This document shows positions 8,313-17,374 of a stretch of 64,000 bases of DNA, in pieces. Below the pieces are notes generated by a model, which saw only the letters and a program-made list of their open reading frames with translations, was not told where the DNA came from and did not search any database. The stretch covers positions 1,798,001 through 1,862,000 of the forward strand of contig NC_009464.1 of assembly GCF_000063445.1 (NCBI RefSeq), written 5' to 3'. Numbering within the stretch: position 1 is the stretch's first letter; every line of letters begins with the position of its first letter. This DNA is from Methanocella arvoryzae MRE50 (GTDB taxonomy: Archaea; Halobacteriota; Methanocellia; Methanocellales; Methanocellaceae). The position numbers were made by a program, and so were the translations under genes.

Positions 8313-9467
8313 CTATTTGATGTAGACGACCGATGGCGACTGGCTCAGGAAACGTCCGGTGTCTTCCGCTTCCTCTGCTACAAGCCTTCGAATGGTGTGG
8401 TCAAATGGCTTAAACGGCTTGATTTTCAGGTCCAGCCGTTTTCCACTGCGCTCGTACCGCCACACGCCGGCTACGAGGCCATCGATCAGCACGACAGGCA
8501 CGGTCTGGCCGCCATGGTATACTTCGCCATGATACGATTCAGGAACGAGGTATCTTCGGTCATCATAGCCCAGGACGTACGGGTCGAATGCTGGCAGGAG
8601 ATTCACCACCGTCCCACTAACAGCCAATTTATCGGAATGTTCATCTTGAGTCCGGAGCGACCAGAGTACCTGCCCTTCTACCGTAACCGGCATAATGGTC
8701 CCGTTCTCCCGCAATATGTCCCAGCCGCGCTTAGCCCTGGAAACCGACTGCCCGGACCACGAGGTAAAGTCTTTCAGGCTTGCAGGCCCGTACCCTGGCA
8801 GATACCGCCGGGCGAGTTCAGCCTGCCACTCTTCGTCAGACATACGCTTTCGTATGGCGCCAGGGTCAGCCACGAGGTAAAATGTTTGCTTGCCCTCATC
8901 GTTCTCCGGGCCTATGCCGACAATACCTTCGAGGGCTGCGCGGGCGAGTAAATGGTATGGTGCCTGACTTTTAGGGTCAATATCCACTCCCCGTTCGTTC
9001 AGCATTTCGACAAGCTCGCTCCGGGTGAGAGACCCCTCTTCACGAAGGATGTCTCGAATCTCCTCGAGCCCCAGTGCGACCTTCTTCTCGTCGAGCCCGA
9101 GCTCGAGGCGTCTCCCCATGCCCTTTTTTATGAGGCCCGGGCCGAGTAGCGGGACTATCCAGTTGAGGTCCTGCGGATCGACCAGGTGCAACGTTCCACG
9201 CATAGCCCACGTCCGCACCAGGCGTTTTTCCTCTAACGCTTTGTTTACATAGGCCGGCTCAAGCCCTCCGATACGTGCCCTGAGCGATAACATCATCGCC
9301 TGTCTGGACTGAGCGTTTGCCCCGCATAAAGAACGCACAACCTCAACGAGCCGATCCACAGGCGCCTTTACATCCAGGTGCTGAGCATGAAGACGCTGCC
9401 ACCGCACCTCTTCCGGGGACAGATGTGCCGGCTCACTGTTGACAGTAGTGTCTTCATGTACGCTCAA
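8313..9467 (-). CDS. AlkZ/YcaQ-type winged-helix DNA glycosylase family protein
   Basis: Member of the HTH_42 (winged helix DNA-binding domain, AlkZ) family, some of which unhook DNA interstrand crosslinks or remove bulky alkyl adducts. Seen: RTWAMRGTLHLVDPQDL in the N-terminal third, two further winged-helix regions, and LLPAFDPYVLGYDDR near residue 295. That last motif is the family's conserved C-terminal signature. A TTG start at 9467 is preferred over GTG at 9476 because AGAGGTG sits six bases before it, and the GTG is part of that ribosome site. A relative of the other subfamily lies at 30422-31642. Confidence 0.85.
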   Translation of the reverse strand: MSVHEDTTVNSEPAHLSPEEVRWQRLHAQHLDVKAPVDRLVEVVRSLCGANAQSRQAMMLSLRARIGGLEPAYVNKALEEKRLVRTWAMRGTLHLVDPQDLNWIVPLLGPGLIKKGMGRRLELGLDEKKVALGLEEIRDILREEGSLTRSELVEMLNERGVDIDPKSQAPYHLLARAALEGIVGIGPENDEGKQTFYLVADPGAIRKRMSDEEWQAELARRYLPGYGPASLKDFTSWSGQSVSRAKRGWDILRENGTIMPVTVEGQVLWSLRTQDEHSDKLAVSGTVVNLLPAFDPYVLGYDDRRYLVPESYHGEVYHGGQTVPVVLIDGLVAGVWRYERSGKRLDLKIKPFKPFDHTIRRLVAEEAEDTGRFLSQSPSVVYIK

Positions 9468-9775
9468 CCCGGGCACCTCTCGCTATCCTCATGCTAATCA
9501 AGAGTCCTATGGGTCGCAAAATATTTAGAGACAATGCTTCCGCACTCCGTGGACCTATACTTGAATTAGTCTGGGTCGACGCCGGTTACTTCTGCCCCGG
9601 GCATGGCGTCGATCATGGTACCAGTAGCCGCATCGATAGCGCAGGCCAACTGATACCTGACCAGCTTACGGAGTGAAAAATTCAGGCCAGCATGGCATGT
9701 ATAAAATTTTTTATCCTTATAACTTATTTAGCACCTATAAAAAAATTTATAACCTGGCAGTGCATAGGATAGGCC

Positions 9776-10450
9776 ATGCCTCATAAGCAAAGGCCGGACT
9801 CGGCGATTCAGGAAATCATGATTGTCGAAGATCCCCACGCCATCAAGTTGCTATGCAGTCCCAGGTATGCTGAGATCATTCGGATTATTAGCGGGGAAGA
9901 GTTTTCCGTGTCCGACGTGGCCCGGAAGCTCGGCGCCAATTCAGGCTCCGTATACTACCACATGAAGGAACTGGAAAAGCATGGCCTGGTCAAGCTGGTC
10001 AGGGAAGAGATCGTCGGAGGCGTGGTCAAGAAGTACTATCGGAAAGCGGCCATGAACTTCACCTTTAATATCTCTGATCCGTCGAGCCCGTCGGCTGCGG
10101 CAGCAGTTGCGGCCGGCATCAACGAGGAGTTCTGGGAGAAGCTGATCAAGTCGCTGAGCTACATGGGGTACAACGTCTTGCCGGGAAAAATGGCCGAGGC
10201 GAAGCGCGACCTGATGGCTATGGACAGGAGAAGCAAGGCCATTCTAGCGGAATTGCAGCAGTCGGGCCTGGAGCAGGTGGAGAAAGACCGCCTGGTCGTG
10301 GCTAACGCCTACCAGGTCGCGATCATGCTGCGGCTGGTAGAAGACGAGCAGTTCCTCGAGGCGGCCAGAAAGTTCAGCGGCGGGTTCCTGCGAGAACAGG
10401 CCGGGACCGGGAAACAGGATTCAAAGGAGAAAAGTGGAAAACATGACTAA
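9776..10450 (+). CDS. ArsR-like winged-helix regulator
   Basis: DNA-binding regulator of 224 residues. An N-terminal ArsR-type winged helix spans about residues 20-85, with SVSDVARKLGANSGSVYYHMKEL cut by the wing and the recognition part SGSVYYHMKELEKHGLV. The alanine-rich C-terminal half is helical and probably dimerises or senses a ligand. It overlaps the following hydrolase gene, so they form an operon, and it likely controls that hydrolase and itself (inference). A T/A-rich promoter block (about 9700-9755) precedes it. No ligand can be inferred. Confidence 0.8.
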   Translation: MPHKQRPDSAIQEIMIVEDPHAIKLLCSPRYAEIIRIISGEEFSVSDVARKLGANSGSVYYHMKELEKHGLVKLVREEIVGGVVKKYYRKAAMNFTFNISDPSSPSAAAAVAAGINEEFWEKLIKSLSYMGYNVLPGKMAEAKRDLMAMDRRSKAILAELQQSGLEQVEKDRLVVANAYQVAIMLRLVEDEQFLEAARKFSGGFLREQAGTGKQDSKEKSGKHD

Positions 10451-11429
10451 AACGGCAATCGAAAACAGAGAAGTATCGTGGAACGTACAGGGTATTACAG
10501 TAAATGGGACGATTACGGCGCCGGCAGATAAAGAAGCGCATTCGGCAGTTATCTTTATAGCAGGCAGCGGCCCGACAGACAGAGACTGGTGCACGCCGCT
10601 CCTGCCCGGAACGAACGGCAGCGCCAGATTGCTGGCTGAAGCGCTCGCAAGCCAGGGCTTTGCTACTCTGCGCTATGACAAGCTCGGATCCGGACCAAAC
10701 GTCGTAGAGAACTTATCAAAGTTTAACGGCAAAATCAGCATGCAATACTACATAGAGGAGATTACGGGCGCCGTTGAAACATTACTGGCAGAAACAAACG
10801 TTAAAAAGGATAATCTGTTCGTTCTGGCCAATAGTGAAGGCACTATTCATGCTGTTAACTACCAGTTGCAGGCAAAGATCAATCGCTTCAAAGGACTGGT
10901 GCTGACCGGGGCGCCCGCAAGATCGGTCGGCGACTTGGCCAGTGTCCAGCTCTCCAGGCAGTTTGAGCCTTTGCCCGGCGGAGACCTCGTCATGAAATAT
11001 TACGATGAGGCCATAGCACGGTTTATCGCCGGTAAGCCAGTTACCCCCGATCCTTCGCTTCCGGAAGTCCTCAAAAACATACTGCTAACTCTAGAAACCC
11101 CTTCCAACTTGCCGTTTTGCAGAGAACTATGGGCTTACAGCCTCGCAGACCACATTGCAAAGGTCAATGAGCCGCTACTCGTCGTCATCGGCAAAAAGGA
11201 CATCCAGGTCGACTGGAAGGCGGATGGCGAGGCCCTGGAAGAAGCAGTCAGGCATAATTCAGAGGCATCTTTCGTGTACCCTGAAACCGCAAATCACGTA
11301 CTGAAGCACGAAGAGGCCCCTGAAGAAAAGCTGGACGCCCAGTATGTTAGCATGAACTATAATGCGCCAGGCATAGAGCTTGATCAAGAAGCATTAAACG
11401 CTATCGTAAACTGGCTTAAGAAATATTAA
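10434..11429 (+). CDS. Alpha/beta hydrolase
   Basis: Serine hydrolase of the alpha/beta fold, about 330 residues. Seen: an oxyanion-hole region FIAGSGPTDRD, the nucleophile elbow LANSEGT (Ser about residue 127; NxSxG replaced by N-S-E-G), an acid in VIGKKDIQVDW and the histidine in ETANHVLKHE. The architecture resembles proline iminopeptidase-like or dienelactone hydrolase-like esterases; the substrate is unknown. GTG 10434 lies four bases after AAAGGAG; ATG 10443 is the alternative. Either way it overlaps the upstream regulator, so the two are translated together. Confidence 0.82.
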   Translation: MENMTKTAIENREVSWNVQGITVNGTITAPADKEAHSAVIFIAGSGPTDRDWCTPLLPGTNGSARLLAEALASQGFATLRYDKLGSGPNVVENLSKFNGKISMQYYIEEITGAVETLLAETNVKKDNLFVLANSEGTIHAVNYQLQAKINRFKGLVLTGAPARSVGDLASVQLSRQFEPLPGGDLVMKYYDEAIARFIAGKPVTPDPSLPEVLKNILLTLETPSNLPFCRELWAYSLADHIAKVNEPLLVVIGKKDIQVDWKADGEALEEAVRHNSEASFVYPETANHVLKHEEAPEEKLDAQYVSMNYNAPGIELDQEALNAIVNWLKKY

Positions 11430-11444
11430 AAGCTGCGAGGCTGG

Positions 11445-12566
11445 TTATCTGGTCACCGCAGCAGGCTTCTTGTGCAGGTAGTTGTAGACGGCGGTAAACC
11501 CGGTGATGAGCAGGGGCACCAGCATCTTCATAGTGTCGTCGCGGGAGAAGCCTTTCGCGATGCCAGTCTTGTTGATGACGTCCATGATCATGGACTCGCT
11601 GGGCTCCTTACCGCCGGCCATGGCAGACTCCATGTTGTTCGCGAAGAAAGTTTTCCCCAGGAAGCCGATAAAGTCCTGCTTGTCGCTGAACGTGCCCTTG
11701 CTGATGAGGGCGTTCAGCCCGGCCAGTGCGACGCCTGACAGCGGGAGGTTGAGGTTTTTGGCAATGTCTGCGATCTGCGGCGTTTTGTACGCGGCCGTGG
11801 ATTCCCGGACTTCTTTCATGGTCTCCTCGGGTGTGCGCCCGGTGGTCTCCGCATGTGCCCGCTCTTCCTCGTAGCGGGGTGCGGTCCGCTCAGCCGGAGC
11901 CTTCTCCCTGTATGCCTCCCGCGGTGCGGGCTCTGCATGTCTTCTGCGCTTCATCATCATGTATGCTCCAATCGCTATCAGTGCCAGCAGGCCCAGCGGC
12001 AGGATCCACCAGGGTAATCCCTGAGCGGGGGACTGGGCAGCCTGGGGCATGACGAAGCCCGGGGGAGTCATCACGCCGCTCACCGGATAGATGATGCCGT
12101 TGCTGCTGTCGATGCCCGAGCCTGTAACCGTGGCGCCTCCGACGGTTATTGTCCCGTCCGGCTGCCGGCTCACGGGCAGGGTCTTTCCGTCGATCGTCTG
12201 CAGCGAGTCCCGGTTTGCCAGGTCGGAAGCGGACAGTTTCCCGGGCACGACGTGGTAACTCATCAGCTCTCCCAGCTTCGCCTTATCGTTCATCAGCGCG
12301 CTGACGGACTCCTGCGGGATCTGGCCGAAGGCCGTGTTGCCCGGCGCGAAGACCGTGTAAGGCCCGGCTCCGGCCAGCGTGCTGTCCAGGCCGGCGGTCT
12401 TCGCCATGTTGGTCAGCGTCGAGTAGCCGCTGCTGCCGGCGAGGTTCTGGAGGATCGTGTTCTGGCTCGTAGTCTCAGCGGTCTGCGCGAGCGCCGGTAC
12501 AGCAAGCCCTGTGATAACTGACAGCGCGAGTAGTATCACGACTAGTCTTCTGATATCATCATCCAT
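11445..12566 (-). CDS. Fasciclin-domain membrane protein with DUF937-like tail
   Basis: Surface protein with a signal peptide (about residues 1-28, ending PALAQT) and one fasciclin (FAS1/beta-Ig-H3) domain (about 35-165; TVFAPGNTAF and YHVVPGKLS are its H1/H2-like motifs). A transmembrane helix follows (WWILPLGLLALIAIGAYMMM), then a basic stretch and a cytoplasmic helical domain of about 120 residues resembling DUF937. Fasciclin domains mediate adhesion. The ATG at 12566 is chosen because GGTGA stands seven bases upstream and the signal peptide begins there; an in-frame start 17 codons earlier would spoil it. It converges with the hydrolase gene. Confidence 0.85.
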   Translation of the reverse strand: MDDDIRRLVVILLALSVITGLAVPALAQTAETTSQNTILQNLAGSSGYSTLTNMAKTAGLDSTLAGAGPYTVFAPGNTAFGQIPQESVSALMNDKAKLGELMSYHVVPGKLSASDLANRDSLQTIDGKTLPVSRQPDGTITVGGATVTGSGIDSSNGIIYPVSGVMTPPGFVMPQAAQSPAQGLPWWILPLGLLALIAIGAYMMMKRRRHAEPAPREAYREKAPAERTAPRYEEERAHAETTGRTPEETMKEVRESTAAYKTPQIADIAKNLNLPLSGVALAGLNALISKGTFSDKQDFIGFLGKTFFANNMESAMAGGKEPSESMIMDVINKTGIAKGFSRDDTMKMLVPLLITGFTAVYNYLHKKPAAVTR

Positions 12567-12833
12567 GTGTCGTTCACCCAAAAAACCGAAAGAAACCAAA
12601 ATGATAATAGTTGACACAAGACTATCGTTCTAATTATCCGAAAGGGTCAACTTATCATCGGGGCCGGGGCCAGCAAGTATTGTGGCCGGCTTATTGCCCT
12701 TCTTTAGGGGCCGGGTGCTCAACGAAGAGCGATGCTATTACGGGCAGGCTCGCTCTTTTGGCGATGATGGCCAGTGTCCCGGAACGGCGTCTACCGTATT
12801 GCCTCTTTGGAGGCGCAATAAAAAGTTATGGGG

Positions 12834-12854
12834 CTCTCAGAGCGAATCTGAGAG
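12834..12854 (-). terminator. Hairpin terminator after aIF1A gene
   Basis: A perfect eight-base stem, CTCTCAGA with TCTGAGAG around a five-base loop, lies ten bases beyond the aIF1A stop and is followed on the minus strand by CATAACTTTTTATTG. Confidence 0.55.
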
Positions 12855-12864
12855 ATCTGTTTGA

Positions 12865-13203
12865 TCAGGACCCGGGCGCGCTCAGGTACCCTTTCTGCCG
12901 GAGCCAGTCTGCCTGCGGCCCTGTGTACCTGTATACGACATCGGCCTTATCTTCCTGGATCTCCCAGGGCACCACGATGACGATGTCGCCCTCGCGGATC
13001 CACGTCCTCTTTTTCATCGTGCCCTTGATGCGGCACATCCTGGTGACGCCGTCCATGCATACGACGTTCAGGTGGCTTGCCCCTAACAGCTTGGTCACGG
13101 TACCTAAAATTTCTCCGTCACCTCTCCGGGGGGTCCTGACCCTGGTTACTTCGCCGCCGGCTTGTGCCGGTTTCCTTTTTCCCTGGCTTCTTGGTTTATA
13201 CAA
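12865..13203 (-). CDS. eif1A: Translation initiation factor aIF1A
   Basis: Binds the A site of the small ribosomal subunit and helps start-codon selection. The 112-residue protein has a basic N-terminal tail and an S1/OB-type core: [13 protein letters not shown], then [13 protein letters not shown], then [12 protein letters not shown]. This is the archaeal aIF1A pattern, ending with a Tyr-rich helix. It is transcribed after the small zinc-protein gene at 13298-13471 in the same direction, about 95 bases apart. Confidence 0.94.
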   Translation of the reverse strand: MYKPRSQGKRKPAQAGGEVTRVRTPRRGDGEILGTVTKLLGASHLNVVCMDGVTRMCRIKGTMKKRTWIREGDIVIVVPWEIQEDKADVVYRYTGPQADWLRQKGYLSAPGS

Positions 13204-13297
13204 TTTTCCACCTTCAGATTAAAAATTCAGTTGAATCATTTTCATTTTTATAAATCTAAAAAGAAAAAGATAGGCTCATGCAATAAGATATTTAATC

Positions 13298-13471
13298 TTA
13301 GAACCTGGGCTTTCTGTGCTTGGGGAAGCAGTCCTGGCAATAGACCGGCCTGTCTCCGCTGGGCGCAAAAGGTACTTCACATTCTTTCTTGCAGTCGGCG
13401 CAAACCGCCTTGTGCATCTCCCTCGGGCCACCGAAGCTTCTCCGGGGTCCTCTAAATCCACTGTCTCTCAT
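13298..13471 (-). CDS. Small CxxC-CxxC zinc-binding protein
   Basis: A 57-residue protein that can be read directly from the sequence. A basic Gly/Arg-rich N-terminus (about 1-18) precedes a zinc-ribbon core, VCADCKKECEVPFAP followed by RPVYCQDCF, and a basic end HRKPRF. This CxxC...CEVPF.P...RPVYCxxCF pattern is typical of small archaeal zinc proteins thought to bind nucleic acid. The ATG at 13471 is used; the ribosome site is weak. Placement upstream of aIF1A suggests a role around translation (inference). Confidence 0.75.
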   Translation of the reverse strand: MRDSGFRGPRRSFGGPREMHKAVCADCKKECEVPFAPSGDRPVYCQDCFPKHRKPRF

Positions 13472-13729
13472 GATAAATTCTCAAGCAGAAAAGGTTTCCA
13501 CGCCGGAGAAATGTTTCTCCACCGAAGAATTTCTCCGCATTAACCAAGAGGGTCAGGTACTATAAAAGGGTATGTATTGCTGGCAGTGTTGAAACTTCGG
13601 TTGGCTACTTAGAATAGAAGCGTTGAATTTGCGATTGTTGATAACGGTTGATGATTTATTGATTTAGATAGTTCTAATCTAACGGGATATCTCTTAGATG
13701 ATTCGTGAACACTATAAAGAGTCCAAGTA

Positions 13730-13915
13730 TTAAGCCGATATATCACATACTACGGCTAACAGGACTATACTTAATTGTATAATTGTTAAGGTATTATCGC
13801 CACCTATGAACTGGGTAAAGCCGGGATCGATATTTTTGAGTGAATCGAATATAGTTGATGCTATGAACCGCAACACAGCACTGATCGCTTCGTCTATAGC
13901 TGAGCAGATTAGCAT
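13730..13915 (-). CDS. Hypothetical small membrane peptide (candidate)
   Basis: Open frame of 61 codons in an otherwise empty AT-rich gap of about 600 bases. The ATG at 13915 follows AAGGTA, and an AT-rich box (TCATATAAAG) lies about 30 bases further up. The product has an amphipathic first half (SAVLRFIAST) and a hydrophobic helix near the C-terminus (TIIQLSIVLLAVVC). No family recognised. It could also be chance; the rest of 13472-14085 shows only AT-rich promoter-like DNA and a small hairpin at about 13502-13520. Confidence 0.3.
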   Translation of the reverse strand: MLICSAIDEAISAVLRFIASTIFDSLKNIDPGFTQFIGGDNTLTIIQLSIVLLAVVCDISA

Positions 13916-14085
13916 ACCTTATAGGGCTAATGTAATCTTTATATGATGATTGATACTTAAGTAAATATAAAATGTTTGATCACTAAGCGATTATTAAAAA
14001 ACTATAATATGATTAACTGCTTATATACTCCATCCATCCATCAATAACCCTACCGATAAGGGCACTGTTAAGCGTTCTGAATGGC

Positions 14086-15570
14086 ATGAAGGATTACTAT
14101 TCTATTCTTGGGCTTGATCGAGATTGTACTCGTGATGACATTAAAAACGCCTATCGGAGATTGGCGAAGCAATACCATCCCGATATCAATCATAGCCCAG
14201 ATGCTCCTGAAAAGTTTAGGGCAATCGTAGAAGCATATGAGTACCTTCTTGATGTGAAGGATGGTAAACGACCTGACATACCTAAATACACGGCAACGAG
14301 TACCCGTAGTACTCGTGCTACCACTGGAAATAATTCTAAACAATTCACGCCACTTGAAAAATTATTGGCAATGCTTGATAGCGCAGATGTAAACGTAAAA
14401 CGACAGGCAATTGAAGAACTTGGTTCAAGGCAGTACTACTCAAACCAGACTGTTATATCCGCTCTACTGAGCTTTATGAAATCGCCCAATATGATGTTAC
14501 GGAGGAACGCGATCATTTCACTTGGTAGGCTTGGAAATCCTATTGTTGTCGCGGACGTAGCTAAAGGGTTAAAAGATGATTGGGCACAAATTCGATTCGA
14601 TACAGCAGTCGCATTAGGCAATATTGGAGCACCCGAAGCGTTGCTATATCTTCAAAGAATGGACTCTACGGAGTACGAAAACAATGAAATGGTGATGAAC
14701 GCTGTACGAGAGTCCATCTATTGGATCAAGCGAAAAAACAAAATGTTCGATCAATCTAGAAAATGCCCATACTGCGAAGGATATGACAACACAAGTGTAT
14801 TACCACCGTTCGTATGCCATGATTGTGGTAGAACATTTCAGAACACCGCAAAAGAGCAACCCAAAAAACCACAACCTGAACAACGCCCACCGAGTTCAGA
14901 CACAACTAAACGATGCTCATATTGTTATGCTCAAGATGTACTTGAAAAATGTAGATACTGCGGAGGATTGTATTGTAGCGACCACATTAGTTCACAAGCC
15001 CACCATTGTACAAAGAGCAGAACAGACACAACTACTATCCGCACTGATACAATGGGTAATAATAAAACCGAAAAGCAATCCCCCATCGTTACGGCAGTGA
15101 ATTGGATTTACGCTAACGCAAAAACCCTTTTAATTGCTTTAGTTGTAGTCATGTTATTGCTGGCAACTACGCCTATGCTAATTGGTGCACTTACAACTCC
15201 ACAACAATCCGAACAGTCTTACACACCACAGCAGCCGCCTTTACCCACCGATTCACCACAATCTACTTACGAAGTACAATATGGTGATATCTCAGGTCAA
15301 GTGTATAAAGGGACGGATCAAGTGTCGCATGCAACTATATCTTATAAAAAAATGGGCGATGCCATCCTTACAGAATCAGGTTATGTATTAGTCCCCGCCG
15401 GTACACCCCAATCAGTAACCACCGACAATAATGGGTACTATTCTATCACCCATCTACAATATGGCAACTACTCAATCATGATCTGGGATGGAAGCGGTAG
15501 CAGTATCATCTATTCAGGGAACATTATCGTGGATCGCAAAACTGCTACTGTAAACTTCTTTACAAAATAG
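14086..15570 (+). CDS. DnaJ-HEAT-zinc finger-transmembrane-beta domain protein
   Basis: A 494-residue multidomain protein. A J-domain (1-65) carries the HPD motif at residues 31-33, which stimulates Hsp70 ATPases. HEAT/PBS-lyase-like repeats follow (about 90-215; ALGNIGAPEAL is typical). Next come a CPYC...CHDC zinc ribbon (about 226-247) and an AN1-like finger, CSYC..CRYC..CSDH..HHC (about 275-307). A transmembrane helix (about 346-370) leads to a carboxypeptidase-regulatory/CNA-B-like beta domain (about 395-494), probably outside the cell. It likely recruits Hsp70 to the membrane (inference). First gene of an AT-rich three-gene group; a TATA-like TTATATA lies at about 14021-14027. Confidence 0.8.
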   Translation: MKDYYSILGLDRDCTRDDIKNAYRRLAKQYHPDINHSPDAPEKFRAIVEAYEYLLDVKDGKRPDIPKYTATSTRSTRATTGNNSKQFTPLEKLLAMLDSADVNVKRQAIEELGSRQYYSNQTVISALLSFMKSPNMMLRRNAIISLGRLGNPIVVADVAKGLKDDWAQIRFDTAVALGNIGAPEALLYLQRMDSTEYENNEMVMNAVRESIYWIKRKNKMFDQSRKCPYCEGYDNTSVLPPFVCHDCGRTFQNTAKEQPKKPQPEQRPPSSDTTKRCSYCYAQDVLEKCRYCGGLYCSDHISSQAHHCTKSRTDTTTIRTDTMGNNKTEKQSPIVTAVNWIYANAKTLLIALVVVMLLLATTPMLIGALTTPQQSEQSYTPQQPPLPTDSPQSTYEVQYGDISGQVYKGTDQVSHATISYKKMGDAILTESGYVLVPAGTPQSVTTDNNGYYSITHLQYGNYSIMIWDGSGSSIIYSGNIIVDRKTATVNFFTK

Positions 15571-15627
15571 CGATGAATCTCATTTACAAAGTGTAATTTG
15601 ATAAAGACTTAAGAAACCCCGAATATT

Positions 15628-15984
15628 ATGGCTAATGGTAATAAAATTATTGGATTAGAGGGCATAACCCATGAACAACTCTCTGACGAATTAAACAACG
15701 GTAGCAAATTCGTAGTATACCAAAGATGTGTATCTCTTCTTATAGTAAGTAACCTAAGCAGTTCTGATATCTACCATATTAAGCCAAATGGCAAATACCC
15801 AAACGAACGCTATACGGCGACACTATTCTCTCTTCTTTTTGGGTGGTGGGGCTTCCCTTGGGGGTTTATATGGACGCCTATGGCAGCCATTAGAAATCTA
15901 TTGGGCGGTAAAAACGTGACAGAAGAAGCCATGTCCCAACTCCGCACAAATGTATGGGACACATCAGGAATGAGGTACAATTGA
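15628..15984 (+). CDS. Small membrane protein with GWWGFPWG motif
   Basis: Protein of 118 residues, not assigned to a named family. The N-terminal ~60 residues are soluble-looking. A hydrophobic hairpin or re-entrant segment follows, centred on FSLLFGWWGFPWGFIWTP, then GGKNVTEEAM. I recall similar GWWG.PWG segments followed by GGK-(D/N)VT in uncharacterised bacterial membrane proteins, but cannot name the domain. It lies 57 bases after the DnaJ gene, and its stop codon overlaps the TTG start of the next gene, so the three form an operon. Confidence 0.65.
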   Translation: MANGNKIIGLEGITHEQLSDELNNGSKFVVYQRCVSLLIVSNLSSSDIYHIKPNGKYPNERYTATLFSLLFGWWGFPWGFIWTPMAAIRNLLGGKNVTEEAMSQLRTNVWDTSGMRYN

Positions 15985-17207
15985 TCATCCAAGTTCGCAT
16001 CGGGCCTGAAAAGGAAAAGATCAAAGAGATCATTCAAAAAGCTCACAAGGGCAGTGGACTATATTCTAAGCACACCGTCCCCCATATGACTCTATATGGC
16101 GACTTCAAAGCGCCAGCCAGCTCTTTTCCAAGGATAAAGTCTGTAATTATGGAAACTGCAAAATGTTATGAGACATTACCGTTTCATATTGATGGATACG
16201 ACTTCTTTCAAGGGAAACATGGTTATGTATGTGCTTTAAAGGTCATACCATCTACACCGCTCGTGGATTTTAGACGTGACCTAAGTAGTAAGATGATCAA
16301 GGTAGCCCCATCTTTAAGAGATTGGGATTCTGACGATGACTTCAAATTTCATATCACAATAGCTCACCGACTTCGATACTCACAGTACAAGAATGTTCGC
16401 CAGTACCTCGAAACTGGCAAACAATCATTCATCCAAAAACTGCTTTCATTCCTAACAGGTTCAAAACCACAAATAAGGCAATTTCGTCCATATTTACCAA
16501 TGGATGGGGTACGTATCACAATGCTGAACGACAATCGCAGAATCTACTGCGAATACGACCTGCTACAAAAACGGATGCTTAACCGTACAAATGCACTAAA
16601 CAGGGACGTATATGCCACTACACTCAGCATACTCCGTAATAAAAAAGGGTTGCAACGAAATAATCCCTCATACTCGTCAGAGCCTACAATATTTCTGTAC
16701 TCTGATACACACTTTGACCACGAGAATATTATACGATACTGTGCCCGACCATTTATAAACGTGCATGATATGAATAGTGTATTGTTAACTAACTGGAATA
16801 ATACAATATCAAATAACGATACAGTGTACTTCTTAGGGGATTTAGTTTTCAAAGGGCGTAGAGCAACTTACTGGATGAACCAACTTAACGGCAATATATA
16901 CTTCATCGACGGCAATCATGACCGCTTTAATACAAAACCATATGAAATTCTGACATATGGTAAGTACCAATTTTTACTTGTCCATTCCCCAAAATCAATT
17001 CCAAATTGGGGTGGGTGGACGATCCACGGACACACCCACAACAATGACATCTACAACTATCCATTCATCAACGGCGAAACGAAAACCATTAATGTAAGCG
17101 CAGAACTCGTAAGTTACAAACCAGTAGACATTCGGAGTATAATTGCCCTTGATCCGGACTCTATAAAAAGAATGGACACCATCTCAAGCACTCCTGAAAG
17201 ATGGTAG
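15981..17207 (+). CDS. Fused 2H phosphoesterase / calcineurin-like phosphoesterase
   Basis: Two catalytic domains in one chain of 408 residues. The N-terminal half is a 2H (LigT-like) phosphoesterase with both signature motifs, HMTL (about residue 34) and HITI (about 123); such enzymes open 2',3'-cyclic phosphates or cut 2'-5' bonds in RNA. The C-terminal half is a metallophosphoesterase: SDTHFDHENI (about 241), GDLVF (286), GNHDR (311), VHSP and GHTHNN (350) supply the metal ligands. Together they could remove a cyclic phosphate and then the terminal phosphate from RNA or a nucleotide signal (inference). A TTG start at 15981 is chosen: GAGGT lies four bases before it, and it overlaps the upstream stop. 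An ATG nine codons earlier is the alternative. Confidence 0.82.
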   Translation: MIIQVRIGPEKEKIKEIIQKAHKGSGLYSKHTVPHMTLYGDFKAPASSFPRIKSVIMETAKCYETLPFHIDGYDFFQGKHGYVCALKVIPSTPLVDFRRDLSSKMIKVAPSLRDWDSDDDFKFHITIAHRLRYSQYKNVRQYLETGKQSFIQKLLSFLTGSKPQIRQFRPYLPMDGVRITMLNDNRRIYCEYDLLQKRMLNRTNALNRDVYATTLSILRNKKGLQRNNPSYSSEPTIFLYSDTHFDHENIIRYCARPFINVHDMNSVLLTNWNNTISNNDTVYFLGDLVFKGRRATYWMNQLNGNIYFIDGNHDRFNTKPYEILTYGKYQFLLVHSPKSIPNWGGWTIHGHTHNNDIYNYPFINGETKTINVSAELVSYKPVDIRSIIALDPDSIKRMDTISSTPERW

Positions 17208-17374
17208 CCTCATACCAACCGATTTCAACAACCGCTACTTCAACGCGTCTGATCTATAGACCCACCGAAGCTTCAACACTGCCGTATTACCTTGCTCTGT
17301 TGAATAATTCTGGGTATCCTGTACAATATATGGTGACTAAACCCTGCCCTTGCTTATGTACGGTGAGATAGCAT

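Noticed and set aside
9491-9676. Short plus-strand frame in the gap 9468-9775
   Set aside because: No ribosome site or recognisable motif; the gap contains only AT-rich promoter-like DNA near 9700-9755.
12611-13222. Plus-strand frame of 203 codons opposite aIF1A
   Set aside because: It lies over the aIF1A gene and a hairpin and shows no family features.
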